From contig NZ_RCCH01000003.1 in the NCBI RefSeq assembly GCF_003663945.1, positions 1-64,000 of the forward strand: a DNA stretch of 64,000 bases, read 5' to 3'. The notes under the pieces are model-generated. The model was not told the origin of the DNA. It did no database searches and saw only the letters and a list, made by a program, of their open reading frames with translations. The translations under genes and the position numbers were made by a program. This document shows, piece by piece, positions 19,118 to 27,820 of this stretch. The stretch's first letter is position 1. Every line of letters starts with the position of its first letter. The DNA comes from Lacinutrix venerupis. Its GTDB lineage: Bacteria; Bacteroidota; Bacteroidia; Flavobacteriales; Flavobacteriaceae.

Positions 19118-19711
19118 ATGACTTTATTATTAATATCAAACATTCCATGCTGGCTAATACCATTATTAGTTGGTGTTATTTGCGCAATTTTAGGTTATCT
19201 ATTAGGAAAGCTTTTAGGTGGAGGAAATAACGAAACCTCTAATGAAATAGACGTCGATGTTTATAAAAATAGAATTTCTAAGCTTGAAGCAGATTTAGAG
19301 GCTTGTAAAGCAAATAAGAAATCTACATTCTCTGGAGGAAACTCTTCTGGAGGAGCAGCTGCTGCAAGTTTAACTGCTGTAGCTCCAAAACAATCAAGTG
19401 GAACAGTGGCAGTGGCTTTTGATGCGGCATCTGCAAAATTATTTTTTGGAAAAACAATAAAACAGGACGACTTAACTGTGGTAGAAGGTATTGGGCCAAA
19501 AATAAAAGAGTTATTTCATAATCATGATATTACAACTTGGGCAGGATTAGCAGATTGTACTGTAGAAAAATGTCTAGAAGTTTTAAAAAGTGGTGGTAAA
19601 CGTTTTGAAATTCATAAACCAGGAACTTGGCCAGAACAAGCTAAAATGGCTGCTCTAGGACAGTGGCAAAAATTAAAAGAATGGCAAGACTCTTTAGATG
19701 GAGGGAAATAG
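19118..19711 (+). CDS. Membrane-anchored protein with helix-hairpin-helix (H3TH-like) domain
   Basis: 197 aa. Residues about 6-34 are a hydrophobic segment ending in GKLLGGG, a single membrane anchor. Residues 45-67 look like a short coiled coil (VYKNRISKLEADLEACKANK), followed by a Gly/Ser/Ala linker to about 100. The C-terminal part contains DLTVVEGIGPKIKELFHNHDI....LAD...EKCLEVL, a helix-hairpin-helix of the type found in 5' nuclease-like predicted proteins and in ribosomal or DNA-repair proteins. No catalytic acidic cluster is visible, so nuclease activity should not be assumed. It follows the OmpA gene by 18 bp and ends at a terminator. An HhH fold on a membrane-tethered protein beside an OmpA protein is unusual; whether the domain binds DNA, RNA or protein is open. 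Confidence 0.7.
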   Translation: MTLLLISNIPCWLIPLLVGVICAILGYLLGKLLGGGNNETSNEIDVDVYKNRISKLEADLEACKANKKSTFSGGNSSGGAAAASLTAVAPKQSSGTVAVAFDAASAKLFFGKTIKQDDLTVVEGIGPKIKELFHNHDITTWAGLADCTVEKCLEVLKSGGKRFEIHKPGTWPEQAKMAALGQWQKLKEWQDSLDGGK

Positions 19712-19735
19712 ATAAAATTCCGAATTAAAAATTCA

Positions 19736-19782
19736 AAAACCGTTTCTTCTGAAAGTTTCAGAATGAGACGGTTTTTTTTTTT
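19736..19782 (+). terminator. Terminator after the OmpA/HhH gene pair
   Basis: Imperfect hairpin with arms AAAACCGTTTCTTCTGAAA and TTTCAGAATGAGACGGTTTT followed by a run of ten or more T. It lies 25 bp after the stop at 19711. Confidence 0.85.
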
Positions 19783-19933
19783 GAACAACCTTATTTCAAT
19801 GCCATTGCTGTAATGGGAGAAATAAGGTCTATAGAATTGATTAATAGCATTGTAAAGATATGGGAACATTTTATTTTATATGTTACTAAATGTATAATTG
19901 GTAGTTAATTTTGTGTAAGTGGTTAATTTGTAA

Positions 19934-21067
19934 TTAATTGTATTTTACTTTGCGTAATATTCTTATAGATTCTTTATATCTTTTATATACTTTATTGCTA
20001 TGTTTTTTTAAAAAAGGTTTAGAGCTGTTAAGTTTATCTATAGCTTCATTAAAACCATTTAAATAACAAATTAGGTAAGTTGCAGGTAGGTTGTAGAGGT
20101 CTATTTCTTGAGAAGGTGTTAGCCTTATTCCTTTTTGTATCTGCTCGATTAAAGAATTATTGCTGTTATAGATGTGGTGTAATATTTTTTTATCAAATTG
20201 TGGAGGCTGAAAAACTAAAGTACTATTTATACTATAGTTTGCATTATCATGAAATTTAATTATTGTTTCTTCTAACGGATAATATTTATAATTACTATGA
20301 AGACCTAATGATACATATTCAATTACTTTAAAGCTGTCTTTATCAAAAGAAATTGCAACTTCGTCTAAAGTAGAATAAAATAAACGAACTTGTTCATTAA
20401 TTAATTCAATATCAACACGTGAGAAAAAAACTTCATCTTTTACTTCCTTTTTTTGTCCAGCCCAACACACCACGAAATATTCTTTAAAAACTTTATATTG
20501 AGGCTTGAAGTCTTTGCGCTTGTTCATAAAATTAAAAGTGCTATCAAGCGTATGTTCTATGTTATTATGAGAATGGTTTTCTATATCTGCAACAATTTTA
20601 GAATTTACATCCTTAATGTCGCTTTTAAAAACCTTAGGCATACTCATGCTTCCATCTCTAAAAAAAACAGAACCACCATAGTATTTCCATATGTTTTTTC
20701 TTAAAGATGTTAAGCCATCAATAGCGCGAATGGTTACTAAGCCTACAACCTTGTCATCTGGTAAATGTGGAAATGGTATATTTTCATATTGTACAATTGG
20801 AGGATTGTTAAGGTAGGCGTTTATTAGGTTTTGTATTTTAGAATCGTCGAAAAAATCTACTCCAATAATAGAATTATCTTCATCTTTTACACCAATTACT
20901 ATAAAAGAATTGTTTTTAGGATTGCTATTAGATAAAGCACAAACATGTTTTAAAAACTTTGCTTTTCCTTCTTTTTGTCCAATATCAATTTTACGCTTTT
21001 TGTCATAAAAACTGTTCTCGTCGTTATGTGCGAGTAAGTTTTTTATTAAAAGGCGTTTATTAATCAT
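19934..21067 (-). CDS. AlbA_2 (Schlafen-like) domain protein
   Basis: 377 aa, cytosolic. Residues about 15-130 match the AlbA_2/Schlafen AAA_4 fold: ...KEGKAKFLKHVCALSNSNPKNNSFIVIGVKDEDNSIIGVDFFDD...NLINAYLNNPPI, followed by VGLVTIRA and VFFRDGS. These domains occur in putative DNA-binding or regulatory proteins, some in defence contexts. The C-terminal 240 residues have no recognised domain, and a CxxH-type or winged-helix tail is not seen. It is the last gene of a probable three-gene unit (aldo/keto reductase, SDR, this gene), 31 bp after the SDR gene. No toxin, restriction or mobile gene is next to it, so a defence role has no contextual support. The function is unknown. Confidence 0.7.
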   Translation of the reverse strand: MINKRLLIKNLLAHNDENSFYDKKRKIDIGQKEGKAKFLKHVCALSNSNPKNNSFIVIGVKDEDNSIIGVDFFDDSKIQNLINAYLNNPPIVQYENIPFPHLPDDKVVGLVTIRAIDGLTSLRKNIWKYYGGSVFFRDGSMSMPKVFKSDIKDVNSKIVADIENHSHNNIEHTLDSTFNFMNKRKDFKPQYKVFKEYFVVCWAGQKKEVKDEVFFSRVDIELINEQVRLFYSTLDEVAISFDKDSFKVIEYVSLGLHSNYKYYPLEETIIKFHDNANYSINSTLVFQPPQFDKKILHHIYNSNNSLIEQIQKGIRLTPSQEIDLYNLPATYLICYLNGFNEAIDKLNSSKPFLKKHSNKVYKRYKESIRILRKVKYN

Positions 21068-21098
21068 GAGTATTTATTGAGAGTATTTAGTGTTCAAT

Positions 21099-21860
21099 TT
21101 ATGTTTTTTCCTTTTTAACAATAGTGCTACTGGCTTGTGCGGTACAAAACATTAACACATCGGCAATGTTAACGTGTGGAGGTCTTGAAATGGCAAAGTA
21201 AATTACATCGGCGACATCTTCTGGTTGTAAAGCTTTGTAGCCTTTGTACACATTATCTGCTATTGTTTCGCCTTTAAAACGAACTTGGGAAAATTCGGTT
21301 TCTACTAAACCAGGATTTATAGCTGCTACTTTAATACCGTATGGGTTTAAGTCTATTCTCATACCTTCAGTTAATGCAACAACAGCGTGTTTGCTGGCGC
21401 AATAAACATTACCTTTTGGGTACACTTCTTTTCCTGCCGATGATCCAATATTTATAATATGCCCAGATTTACGTTCTGTCATTTGTGGAATTACGGCCTT
21501 GCTTACGTAAAGTAAACCTTTAACATTAATATCCATCATGGCATCCCAGTCTTCTATATCGCCTTTGTTTATTGGGTCTAAACCATGTGCGTTTCCGGCA
21601 TTGTTAATTAATATGTCTATTTGGTTGAAGCTTTCTGGTAAAGATTCTATTGCTGAAAAAACTGCTTTTTTATCCCGAACATCAAAATTTAAAATATGTA
21701 CTTCGGTTTGTTTTTCTAAAGCTTCTTTTATTGTCAATAATCGCTCTTTTCTTCTACCACAAATAATTAATCTAATATTATGTTGTGCCAATTTATAAGC
21801 AGTTGCTCTACCAATTCCGCTTGTAACTCCTGTTATTAATGCTGTTTTTTTATTATTCAT
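21099..21860 (-). CDS. SDR family NAD(P)-dependent oxidoreductase (YdfG-like)
   Basis: 253 aa, the classical short-chain dehydrogenase length. The Rossmann cofactor motif TGVTSGIG is at 10-17, with CGRRKER at 34-40 suggesting NADP(H) preference. NNAG is at 86-89, the catalytic Ser at 140/141, and YCASK gives Tyr153 and Lys157. The C-terminal PPHVNIADVLMFCTAQAS matches the YdfG/serine-3-dehydrogenase subgroup, which reduces or oxidises small hydroxy acids such as L-allo-threonine and 3-hydroxypropionate. The actual substrate is not evident. It starts 23 bp downstream of the aldo/keto reductase gene and is probably co-transcribed with it. Confidence 0.88.
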   Translation of the reverse strand: MNNKKTALITGVTSGIGRATAYKLAQHNIRLIICGRRKERLLTIKEALEKQTEVHILNFDVRDKKAVFSAIESLPESFNQIDILINNAGNAHGLDPINKGDIEDWDAMMDINVKGLLYVSKAVIPQMTERKSGHIINIGSSAGKEVYPKGNVYCASKHAVVALTEGMRIDLNPYGIKVAAINPGLVETEFSQVRFKGETIADNVYKGYKALQPEDVADVIYFAISRPPHVNIADVLMFCTAQASSTIVKKEKT

Positions 21861-21882
21861 AATTTTTATTTCGCTATTTACT

Positions 21883-22758
21883 TTATGGTACTTTGTGTCC
21901 TTGAGCGGCTACTAATATTAAAAACCAATCTTCTAATTCTAAATCTATATTTAATGCTTTTGTAGCATTTGTTATTCTATTTAAATTGGTGGTGCCAATA
22001 ACAGGATGAATGTTTGCTGGATGTTTTAAAATCCATGCTAAAAGTAATTGATCCTCGGTAGCATTATATTTTTCTAATAACTTACCTAATTGTTTGTGTA
22101 TGCGTCTTGTTTGTTCTGTGTCTTCTTTAAATACATTGCCTAATGGAGACCACGCCATAGCTTTTATATTATTTATTTGCATATAATCAAGAATACCATC
22201 GTGCATGGCGCTATGCTGAGTTAAAGAAAATTCTATTTGATTAGCGGAAACTTCAACATGTTTTGAAATTAATTCAATTTGAGAGGTTTTAAAGTTAGAC
22301 ACGCCAAAATGTTTTACTTTGCCAGATTTCTTAAGTGTTTCAAACGCTTCGGCTATAACCTCGGGTTGCATTAATGGACTTGGTCTGTGTAATAAAAGCA
22401 AATCCAAATAGTCTGTTTTTAAGTTTTCTAGGGATTTTTCTGCGGAAGCAATAATATATTCTTTTGTGTAATTATAATGTTTAACTTTAAGTTCTGGTCT
22501 CGATTTGCCAAGATACTGTATACCGCATTTAGATATAAATTGAATGTTTTCTCTGTTTATGTTACTTTTAGAAAAAGCATTTCCAAATTCTTTTTCTGTG
22601 GTATAATCTCCATAAATATCTGCATGGTCAAAAGTGGTAACTCCATGCTCTATGCAGTGATTTATACGTTTTATAAATTCGGGTTGAGAAAGTGAGTTTC
22701 CCCAAGCTCCCCAAGTCATTGTACCGGCAATAATTTTTGAATAATTTTTGTTCGCCAT
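21883..22758 (-). CDS. Aldo/keto reductase (YdhF-like)
   Basis: 291 aa, a TIM-barrel NADPH-dependent oxidoreductase. The catalytic tetrad is visible: Asp44 in FDHADIYG, Tyr49, Lys77 in ISKCG and His124 in LLLHRPSP. ANQIEFSL and AWSPLG follow, and the cofactor-binding segment HPVIGTTNLNRI lies near the C-terminus. This matches the YdhF group of AKRs, whose substrates are poorly defined. It is the first gene of the leftward unit. The 194 bp separating it from the divergent moxR operon holds promoter signals for moxR; a minus-strand promoter was not confidently found. Confidence 0.9.
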   Translation of the reverse strand: MANKNYSKIIAGTMTWGAWGNSLSQPEFIKRINHCIEHGVTTFDHADIYGDYTTEKEFGNAFSKSNINRENIQFISKCGIQYLGKSRPELKVKHYNYTKEYIIASAEKSLENLKTDYLDLLLLHRPSPLMQPEVIAEAFETLKKSGKVKHFGVSNFKTSQIELISKHVEVSANQIEFSLTQHSAMHDGILDYMQINNIKAMAWSPLGNVFKEDTEQTRRIHKQLGKLLEKYNATEDQLLLAWILKHPANIHPVIGTTNLNRITNATKALNIDLELEDWFLILVAAQGHKVP

Positions 22759-22902
22759 TTGCTTATTTACTTTTTTGCTTTATGCTATTTTTAATGATAA
22801 TTAATTTAAGCATTAAAAATACCAAACATATTGTTAATACTTCCTTTATATGCTTGAATTTTTAACCAATTGTTAACACGATTGCATTAAAAAAATTAAC
22901 AA

Positions 22903-22934
22903 TTTGCAAATCGTAATTTCGGATAGTATATTCG
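22903..22934 (+). promoter_or_regulatory. Promoter of the moxR-bat operon
   Basis: TTTG at 22903-22906, 20-bp spacer, then TATATTCG at 22927-22934 fit the Bacteroidota -33/-7 pattern (TTTG ... TAnnTTTG) with a single mismatch. The predicted start of transcription is about 12-15 bases before the moxR ATG at 22953. Confidence 0.65.
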
Positions 22935-22952
22935 GCTTTTAAAATTTATATA

Positions 22953-23957
22953 ATGATGGAAGAAACAAGTACAATTGATATAAAATCAATTAACGAAAAA
23001 ATTGAAAAAGAAAGTGCTTTTGTCGATTTATTGACACTTGAAATGAATAAAGTAATTGTTGGTCAAAAACACATGGTTGAACGATTACTAATTGGACTTT
23101 TAGGCCGTGGACACATTTTACTTGAAGGTGTTCCTGGTTTAGCAAAAACATTAGCTATTAATACGCTTTCTAAAGCAGTAGATGGTAGTTTTAGCCGTAT
23201 TCAATTTACTCCAGATTTGTTACCAGCAGATGTTGTTGGTACGCTTATATATAATATGAAAGAGAATGATTTCTCTATTAAAAAAGGTCCAATATTTGCC
23301 AATTTTGTTTTAGCTGATGAAATTAACAGAGCGCCAGCAAAAGTGCAATCTGCTTTGTTAGAAGCGATGCAAGAGAAACAAGTTACCATTGGAGACGAAA
23401 CTTTTGTTTTAGATAAGCCTTTTTTAGTAATGGCAACAATGAATCCTGTAGAGCAGGAAGGAACGTATCCGTTACCAGAAGCACAAGTAGATAGATTTAT
23501 GCTTAAAACGGTAATAGATTATCCTAAAAAAGATGAAGAGCAATTAATTATGCGTGCTAACTTAAAAGGTTCTTGGGATAAAGTAAATCCTGTAGTTTCT
23601 GTTTCGCAAATTTTAAGAGCACAAGAAGTTGTTAGAGAAGTATATATGGACGATAAGATTGAGAAATATATACTAGATATAATATTTGCTACACGTTATC
23701 CAGAACAATATAAATTACAAGATTTAAAACCATTAATATCTTTTGGAGCTTCGCCACGTGGAAGTATTAACTTAGCAACAGCCGCTAAATGTTATGCTTT
23801 TATTAAGCGTCGTGGCTATGTAATACCAGAAGATGTTCGAGCTGTAGTACACGATGTTTTAAGACATAGAATTGGAATTACTTACGAAGCTGAAGCCGAA
23901 AATATTACTAGCGAAGATATTATTGATAAGATTGTTAATGTTGTTGAGGTACCTTAA
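22953..23957 (+). CDS. MoxR family AAA+ ATPase of the bat operon
   Basis: 334-aa AAA+ chaperone-like ATPase. The Walker A is GVPGLAKT (59-66) and Walker B LADE (120-123) followed by INRAPAKVQSALLEAMQE, the MoxR signature; sensor 1 lies in VMATMNPVEQEGTYPLPEAQVDRF. MoxR ATPases act with VWA proteins encoded alongside them, which fits the BatA/BatB genes downstream. Either of two adjacent ATG codons (22953, 22956) could start it. It opens a run of nine co-directional genes reaching 32444 (DUF58, BatD-like protein, BatA-E), known in Bacteroidota as the bat aerotolerance operon. The gap to the next gene is 129 bp. Confidence 0.93.
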   Translation: MMEETSTIDIKSINEKIEKESAFVDLLTLEMNKVIVGQKHMVERLLIGLLGRGHILLEGVPGLAKTLAINTLSKAVDGSFSRIQFTPDLLPADVVGTLIYNMKENDFSIKKGPIFANFVLADEINRAPAKVQSALLEAMQEKQVTIGDETFVLDKPFLVMATMNPVEQEGTYPLPEAQVDRFMLKTVIDYPKKDEEQLIMRANLKGSWDKVNPVVSVSQILRAQEVVREVYMDDKIEKYILDIIFATRYPEQYKLQDLKPLISFGASPRGSINLATAAKCYAFIKRRGYVIPEDVRAVVHDVLRHRIGITYEAEAENITSEDIIDKIVNVVEVP

Positions 23958-24086
23958 ACGAGTATTCAATAATCAGTATTCAATTATTTATTAGAATCCT
24001 GATTTATTACAATAAATTAATAAAATATAACAATTTCACATTTTCGGACTGCATACTGCATGCTGATGATTGCTTATTAAAAGAAA

Positions 24087-24950
24087 ATGGATACTAAAGA
24101 ATTACTAAAAAAAGTACGTAAAATCGAGATTAAGACACGTCGTTTGTCTGATCATATTTTTGGAGGCGAATACCATTCGACCTTTAAAGGGCGTGGTATG
24201 ACTTTTTCTGAAGTAAGACAGTATCAATACGGAGACGATATTAGAAATATAGATTGGAACGTTACCGCTAGAACAAATCAGCCGCATGTAAAAGTTTTTG
24301 AAGAAGAGCGAGAATTAACCATGTTATTAATGGTGGATATTTCTGGTTCAGAATTGTTTGGTACAGACCAGCAATTTAAAAATGAAATAATAACCGAAAT
24401 CTCTGCTACATTAGCCTTTTCGGCAACACAAAACAACGATAAAATAGGTCTTATATTATTTTCAGATGAAGTAGAGTTGTACATTCCTCCTAAAAAAGGT
24501 CGCTCGCATGTTCTTAGAATTATTAGAGAATTAATAGAATTTGAACCTAAAAGTAAAGGAACAAACGTTGCAGAAGCATTAAAATTTATGCGTAACGTCA
24601 TGAAGAAAAAAGCTATTGTTTTTTTACTTAGCGATTTTATTGCCGACGAATATAAACAAACACTTAAAATTGCTGCGGGAAAGCATGATATTACTGGAAT
24701 TAGAGTGTATGATAAAAGTGAGGAAACTATACCTAACTTAGGCGTTGTACAAATGCAAGATGGAGAATCTGGAGAAATGATGCTAGTAAACACTTCGTCA
24801 AAAAAAGTAAGACAAAATTACAGTAAGTTTTATAATGAAAAAGTAGAATATTATAAAGATAGCTTTGCTAAATCTGGAGCAGGAACCATAGATTGTCGAG
24901 TAGACGAAAGTTATGTAAAAAAATTACTAGGCTATTTTAAAAGAAGATAA
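24087..24950 (+). CDS. DUF58 domain protein of the bat operon
   Basis: 287 aa with no membrane segment or signal. The DUF58 core is GGEYHSTFKGRGMTFSEVR followed by YGDDIRNIDWNVTARTNQPHVKVFEEERE (residues about 27-75). A von Willebrand A-like half follows, with MVDISGSE (Asp84, Ser86, Ser88) as a MIDAS-type metal site. DUF58 proteins almost always lie between MoxR and VWA genes, as here, and are taken to be part of the MoxR-VWA metal-dependent chaperone or assembly module. The 129-bp leader is AT-rich and contains ACTGCATACTGCATGCTGATG, similar to repeats near 61201. Confidence 0.9.
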   Translation: MDTKELLKKVRKIEIKTRRLSDHIFGGEYHSTFKGRGMTFSEVRQYQYGDDIRNIDWNVTARTNQPHVKVFEEERELTMLLMVDISGSELFGTDQQFKNEIITEISATLAFSATQNNDKIGLILFSDEVELYIPPKKGRSHVLRIIRELIEFEPKSKGTNVAEALKFMRNVMKKKAIVFLLSDFIADEYKQTLKIAAGKHDITGIRVYDKSEETIPNLGVVQMQDGESGEMMLVNTSSKKVRQNYSKFYNEKVEYYKDSFAKSGAGTIDCRVDESYVKKLLGYFKRR

Positions 24951-24994
24951 ATTGAATCTTTGATTTAGTTTAAATCTAAGCCCTAATTATAAAA

Positions 24995-26677
24995 ATGAAA
25001 AAAAAACAATTAAATATAAAAATGAGAACAGAGCAAAATAAAACTATTGTTTTATCTCTTTTCTTTGCTCTTTTTTCACTGTTTTCATTTAGTCAAGTTA
25101 AATCATCCATAGACTCTACTTCAATAAAAATTGGTGCACAGGTTACTTATAAAATAGAAGTAGATACAGATACAACATCTTTAGTTATTTTTCCAGAAGG
25201 CCAAACATTTTCTCCTATGGAAATGATTGAGTCTTACACAATAGATACAACAAAGCAAAACAATAGATATAATCTTATTAAAAAATACGGATTAACACAA
25301 TTCGATTCTGGAAAGTATACTATACCAAGACAAAAAGTATTAATAGGTACTAAAACATTTTTTACAGATTCTTTAAATGTAGAAATTAGAGAAGTTGTTG
25401 TAGATACAACAAAACAAGGTTTGTACGACATTAAACCAATTATAGAAGTAGAAAAAAGTGTTGGAAATTGGTGGAAATATCTACTATTAACAATTTTTAT
25501 TATTGCCTTAATAGCTTTTTTACTATGGTGGTTTATATGGAGAGTAAAACCATTAACCAAAGAAGAAGAAATTGCATTATTACCACCTTACGACCGTGCA
25601 AAATTAGCATTAAAACAGTTAGATGAAAGTAATTATCTTCAAAATGAAAACTTAAAAGGTTATTATTCAGATTTAACATTCATTATTAGAAAATATCTTG
25701 ACGAGAAAGTGTATGATCGTGCGCTGGAAAGTACAACAGACGAGTTAATTACTAGATTAAATTTATTAAAAGAAGGCAATCAAATAGAATTAAGCAAAGA
25801 CGATATTAATAATATTGAAACCATTTTAAAGCGTGCCGATCTAGTAAAATTTGCAAAAGGAACACCAGATATTGCATTAGCAGAAATAGATAGAAAAACA
25901 ATAGATTTAGAAATCGACCACGTTAAGGAAGCATTGCCAGAACCAACCGAAGAAGAAAAACTTTTAGATAAACAATATAAAGAAGACCAAGAACGTAGAA
26001 AGAAAACTAAAAAAATCGTGCTAACTGTTGGTATTGTTGCATTTTTGTTATTAGGGACATTGGTGGGTTTTGGTTACAAATATGGTTTTGGTTATGTAAA
26101 AGACACTATTTTAGGTCATGAAAGTAAAGAACTTTTAGAAGGAGAATGGGTAACAAGCGAGTATGGTTTTCCACCAATTACCATTTCAACACCAAAAGTT
26201 TTAAAACGAATTGAAATTCCAGTAGCTCAAGATCAAGAGAACCAACCAAAATCTAGTAGTTTTTCTTATGGCACAATGTTAGATGTGTTTAATGTAACTG
26301 TAAATACAATACAGTTTCCTAAGCAAATGCGAAATGCAGAAACTCAAGAACAAGCAAATACTCCAGAAGTGGATTTAGTTGCATTGTCTGAAAAAGCACT
26401 GCAAGGTATGGAAGCTAAAGGAGCAAAAAACATTATAGCTTTAAAAGATAAATTTAAAACTCCAAATGGAGCCGAAGGATTAAAATCTCACGGAACCATG
26501 AATATTCCAACGGTAGGAAGCGATAAATTAAGAGAAGCAAAATTTAGTTTTGTGTTATTTACTGCAGAAAACGTATTGCAACAAGTGGTTATTATTTACC
26601 CAGATAACGATACTTATGCAAACGATATGGTAGAACGTATATTAAACTCAATAGAGTTAAATCCAAAAACAAAATAA
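24995..26677 (+). CDS. BatD-like envelope protein with two membrane segments, bat operon
   Basis: 560 aa from ATG at 24995; the in-frame ATG at 25022 gives a tidier signal peptide (MRTEQNKTIVLSLFFALFSLFSFSQ) and may be the true start. An extracytoplasmic beta-rich domain (about 36-155) is followed by a membrane helix at about 158-180 (YLLLTIFIIALIAFLLWWFIW). A cytosolic helical part of DUF4381 type has LPPYDRAKLALKQLDE and KGYYSDLTFIIRKYLDEK. A second membrane helix at about 348-368 leads to a C-terminal external domain. It holds the position between DUF58 and BatA typical in Flavobacteriia. The stop overlaps the next start (TAATG), so translation is coupled to BatA. Its biochemical role is unknown. 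Confidence 0.75.
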   Translation: MKKKQLNIKMRTEQNKTIVLSLFFALFSLFSFSQVKSSIDSTSIKIGAQVTYKIEVDTDTTSLVIFPEGQTFSPMEMIESYTIDTTKQNNRYNLIKKYGLTQFDSGKYTIPRQKVLIGTKTFFTDSLNVEIREVVVDTTKQGLYDIKPIIEVEKSVGNWWKYLLLTIFIIALIAFLLWWFIWRVKPLTKEEEIALLPPYDRAKLALKQLDESNYLQNENLKGYYSDLTFIIRKYLDEKVYDRALESTTDELITRLNLLKEGNQIELSKDDINNIETILKRADLVKFAKGTPDIALAEIDRKTIDLEIDHVKEALPEPTEEEKLLDKQYKEDQERRKKTKKIVLTVGIVAFLLLGTLVGFGYKYGFGYVKDTILGHESKELLEGEWVTSEYGFPPITISTPKVLKRIEIPVAQDQENQPKSSSFSYGTMLDVFNVTVNTIQFPKQMRNAETQEQANTPEVDLVALSEKALQGMEAKGAKNIIALKDKFKTPNGAEGLKSHGTMNIPTVGSDKLREAKFSFVLFTAENVLQQVVIIYPDNDTYANDMVERILNSIELNPKTK

Positions 26678-27681
26678 TGTTTGAAGGTATAGAATTTTTA
26701 AATAAAGGTTTTTTCTGGTTGTTATTACTACTACCAGTAGCGATACTATGGTATTATTTTAAAAATAAGCATCAAACAGCCGAGTTAAAAATATCAAGTT
26801 TAAAAGGCTTTAAAGTTACTAATTCATGGTTGCCTAAATTAAAACACCTTTTATTTGGGTTAAGGTTAATAGCATTAACAGCTTTAATTATTGCAATGGC
26901 AAGGCCAAGAACTGTAGATGTTTCAACAAAAACAAAAACAACTCGAGGAATAGATATTGTTATGGCAATAGATGTTTCTGCGAGTATGTTAGCAAAAGAC
27001 TTAAAACCAAATAGATTACAAGCCCTAAAAAAAGTAGCTGCAGAGTTTATTAAAGGTAGACCTAACGACCGTATAGGTATTGTAGAATATGCGGGAGAAA
27101 GTTATACAAAAACGCCAATAACAAGCGATAAAAGTATTGTTTTAAATTCTCTTAACGATATTAAATATAATACAATAATAGAAGGAGGAACAGCTATAGG
27201 TATGGGATTAGGTACTGCTGTAAACCGATTAAAAGATAGTAAAGCAAAAAGTAAAGTAATTATTTTACTAACAGATGGTGTAAATAATTCTGGAGCTATG
27301 AATCCTAAAATAGCAAGTGAATTAGCTGTAGAATTTGGAATAAAAACATACACTATTGGAATAGGTACAAATGGTATGGCGCTTTCACCATATGCAACAA
27401 AGCCTAATGGGCAATTTCATTATCAGAGAGTTAAGGTTGAAATAGATGAAGCTTTGCTTAAGGAAATTGCACAAGTTACAGGAGGAAAATACTTTAGAGC
27501 TACAAATAACAAGAAGCTAGAAGAAATTTACGACGAGATTAATAAACTTGAAAAAACAGAAATAGAAGAATTTAAATTTTATAATTACGAAGAAAAATTT
27601 AGATGGTTTGTTTGGGTTGCGGGAATTTTACTATTATTTGAGTTGTTATTACGAATCACTATTTTTAGAAGTTTTGTATAA
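26677..27681 (+). CDS. batA: BatA, VWA-domain membrane protein
   Basis: 334 aa. Two N-terminal membrane helices (about 9-27 and 58-75) and a C-terminal one (about 306-328) flank a von Willebrand A domain. The MIDAS residues are complete: DVSAS (99-103), the GTAIGMG Thr and LLTDG with the second Asp. This is the aerotolerance BatA type, named from Bacteroides fragilis, where bat mutants are oxygen sensitive. The MoxR ATPase encoded upstream is the likely partner. The start overlaps the stop of the previous gene by one base. A 139-bp AT-rich gap follows before batB with no terminator. Confidence 0.92.
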   Translation: MFEGIEFLNKGFFWLLLLLPVAILWYYFKNKHQTAELKISSLKGFKVTNSWLPKLKHLLFGLRLIALTALIIAMARPRTVDVSTKTKTTRGIDIVMAIDVSASMLAKDLKPNRLQALKKVAAEFIKGRPNDRIGIVEYAGESYTKTPITSDKSIVLNSLNDIKYNTIIEGGTAIGMGLGTAVNRLKDSKAKSKVIILLTDGVNNSGAMNPKIASELAVEFGIKTYTIGIGTNGMALSPYATKPNGQFHYQRVKVEIDEALLKEIAQVTGGKYFRATNNKKLEEIYDEINKLEKTEIEEFKFYNYEEKFRWFVWVAGILLLFELLLRITIFRSFV

Positions 27682-27820
27682 AATCTAAAAAAAATAATCA
27701 CTAGCAAAGCAGTTGTAAAAAGTAAAAAAATATATTGTATTTAGTTATAAATAAAACAGTTAAATAAAATTTTGAGTAAACATTAATACATTGTTTACTT
27801 ATATAGAATACTAATAAAAA

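Noticed and set aside
19934-21067. Defence island around the AlbA_2 gene
   Set aside because: Neighbours are metabolic reductases and an HhH/OmpA pair; no restriction, toxin, integrase or helicase genes are present.
24278-24793. 171-codon open frame antisense to the DUF58 gene
   Set aside because: The sense strand carries a conserved DUF58 protein; the antisense product is Ser/Ile-rich with no domain.
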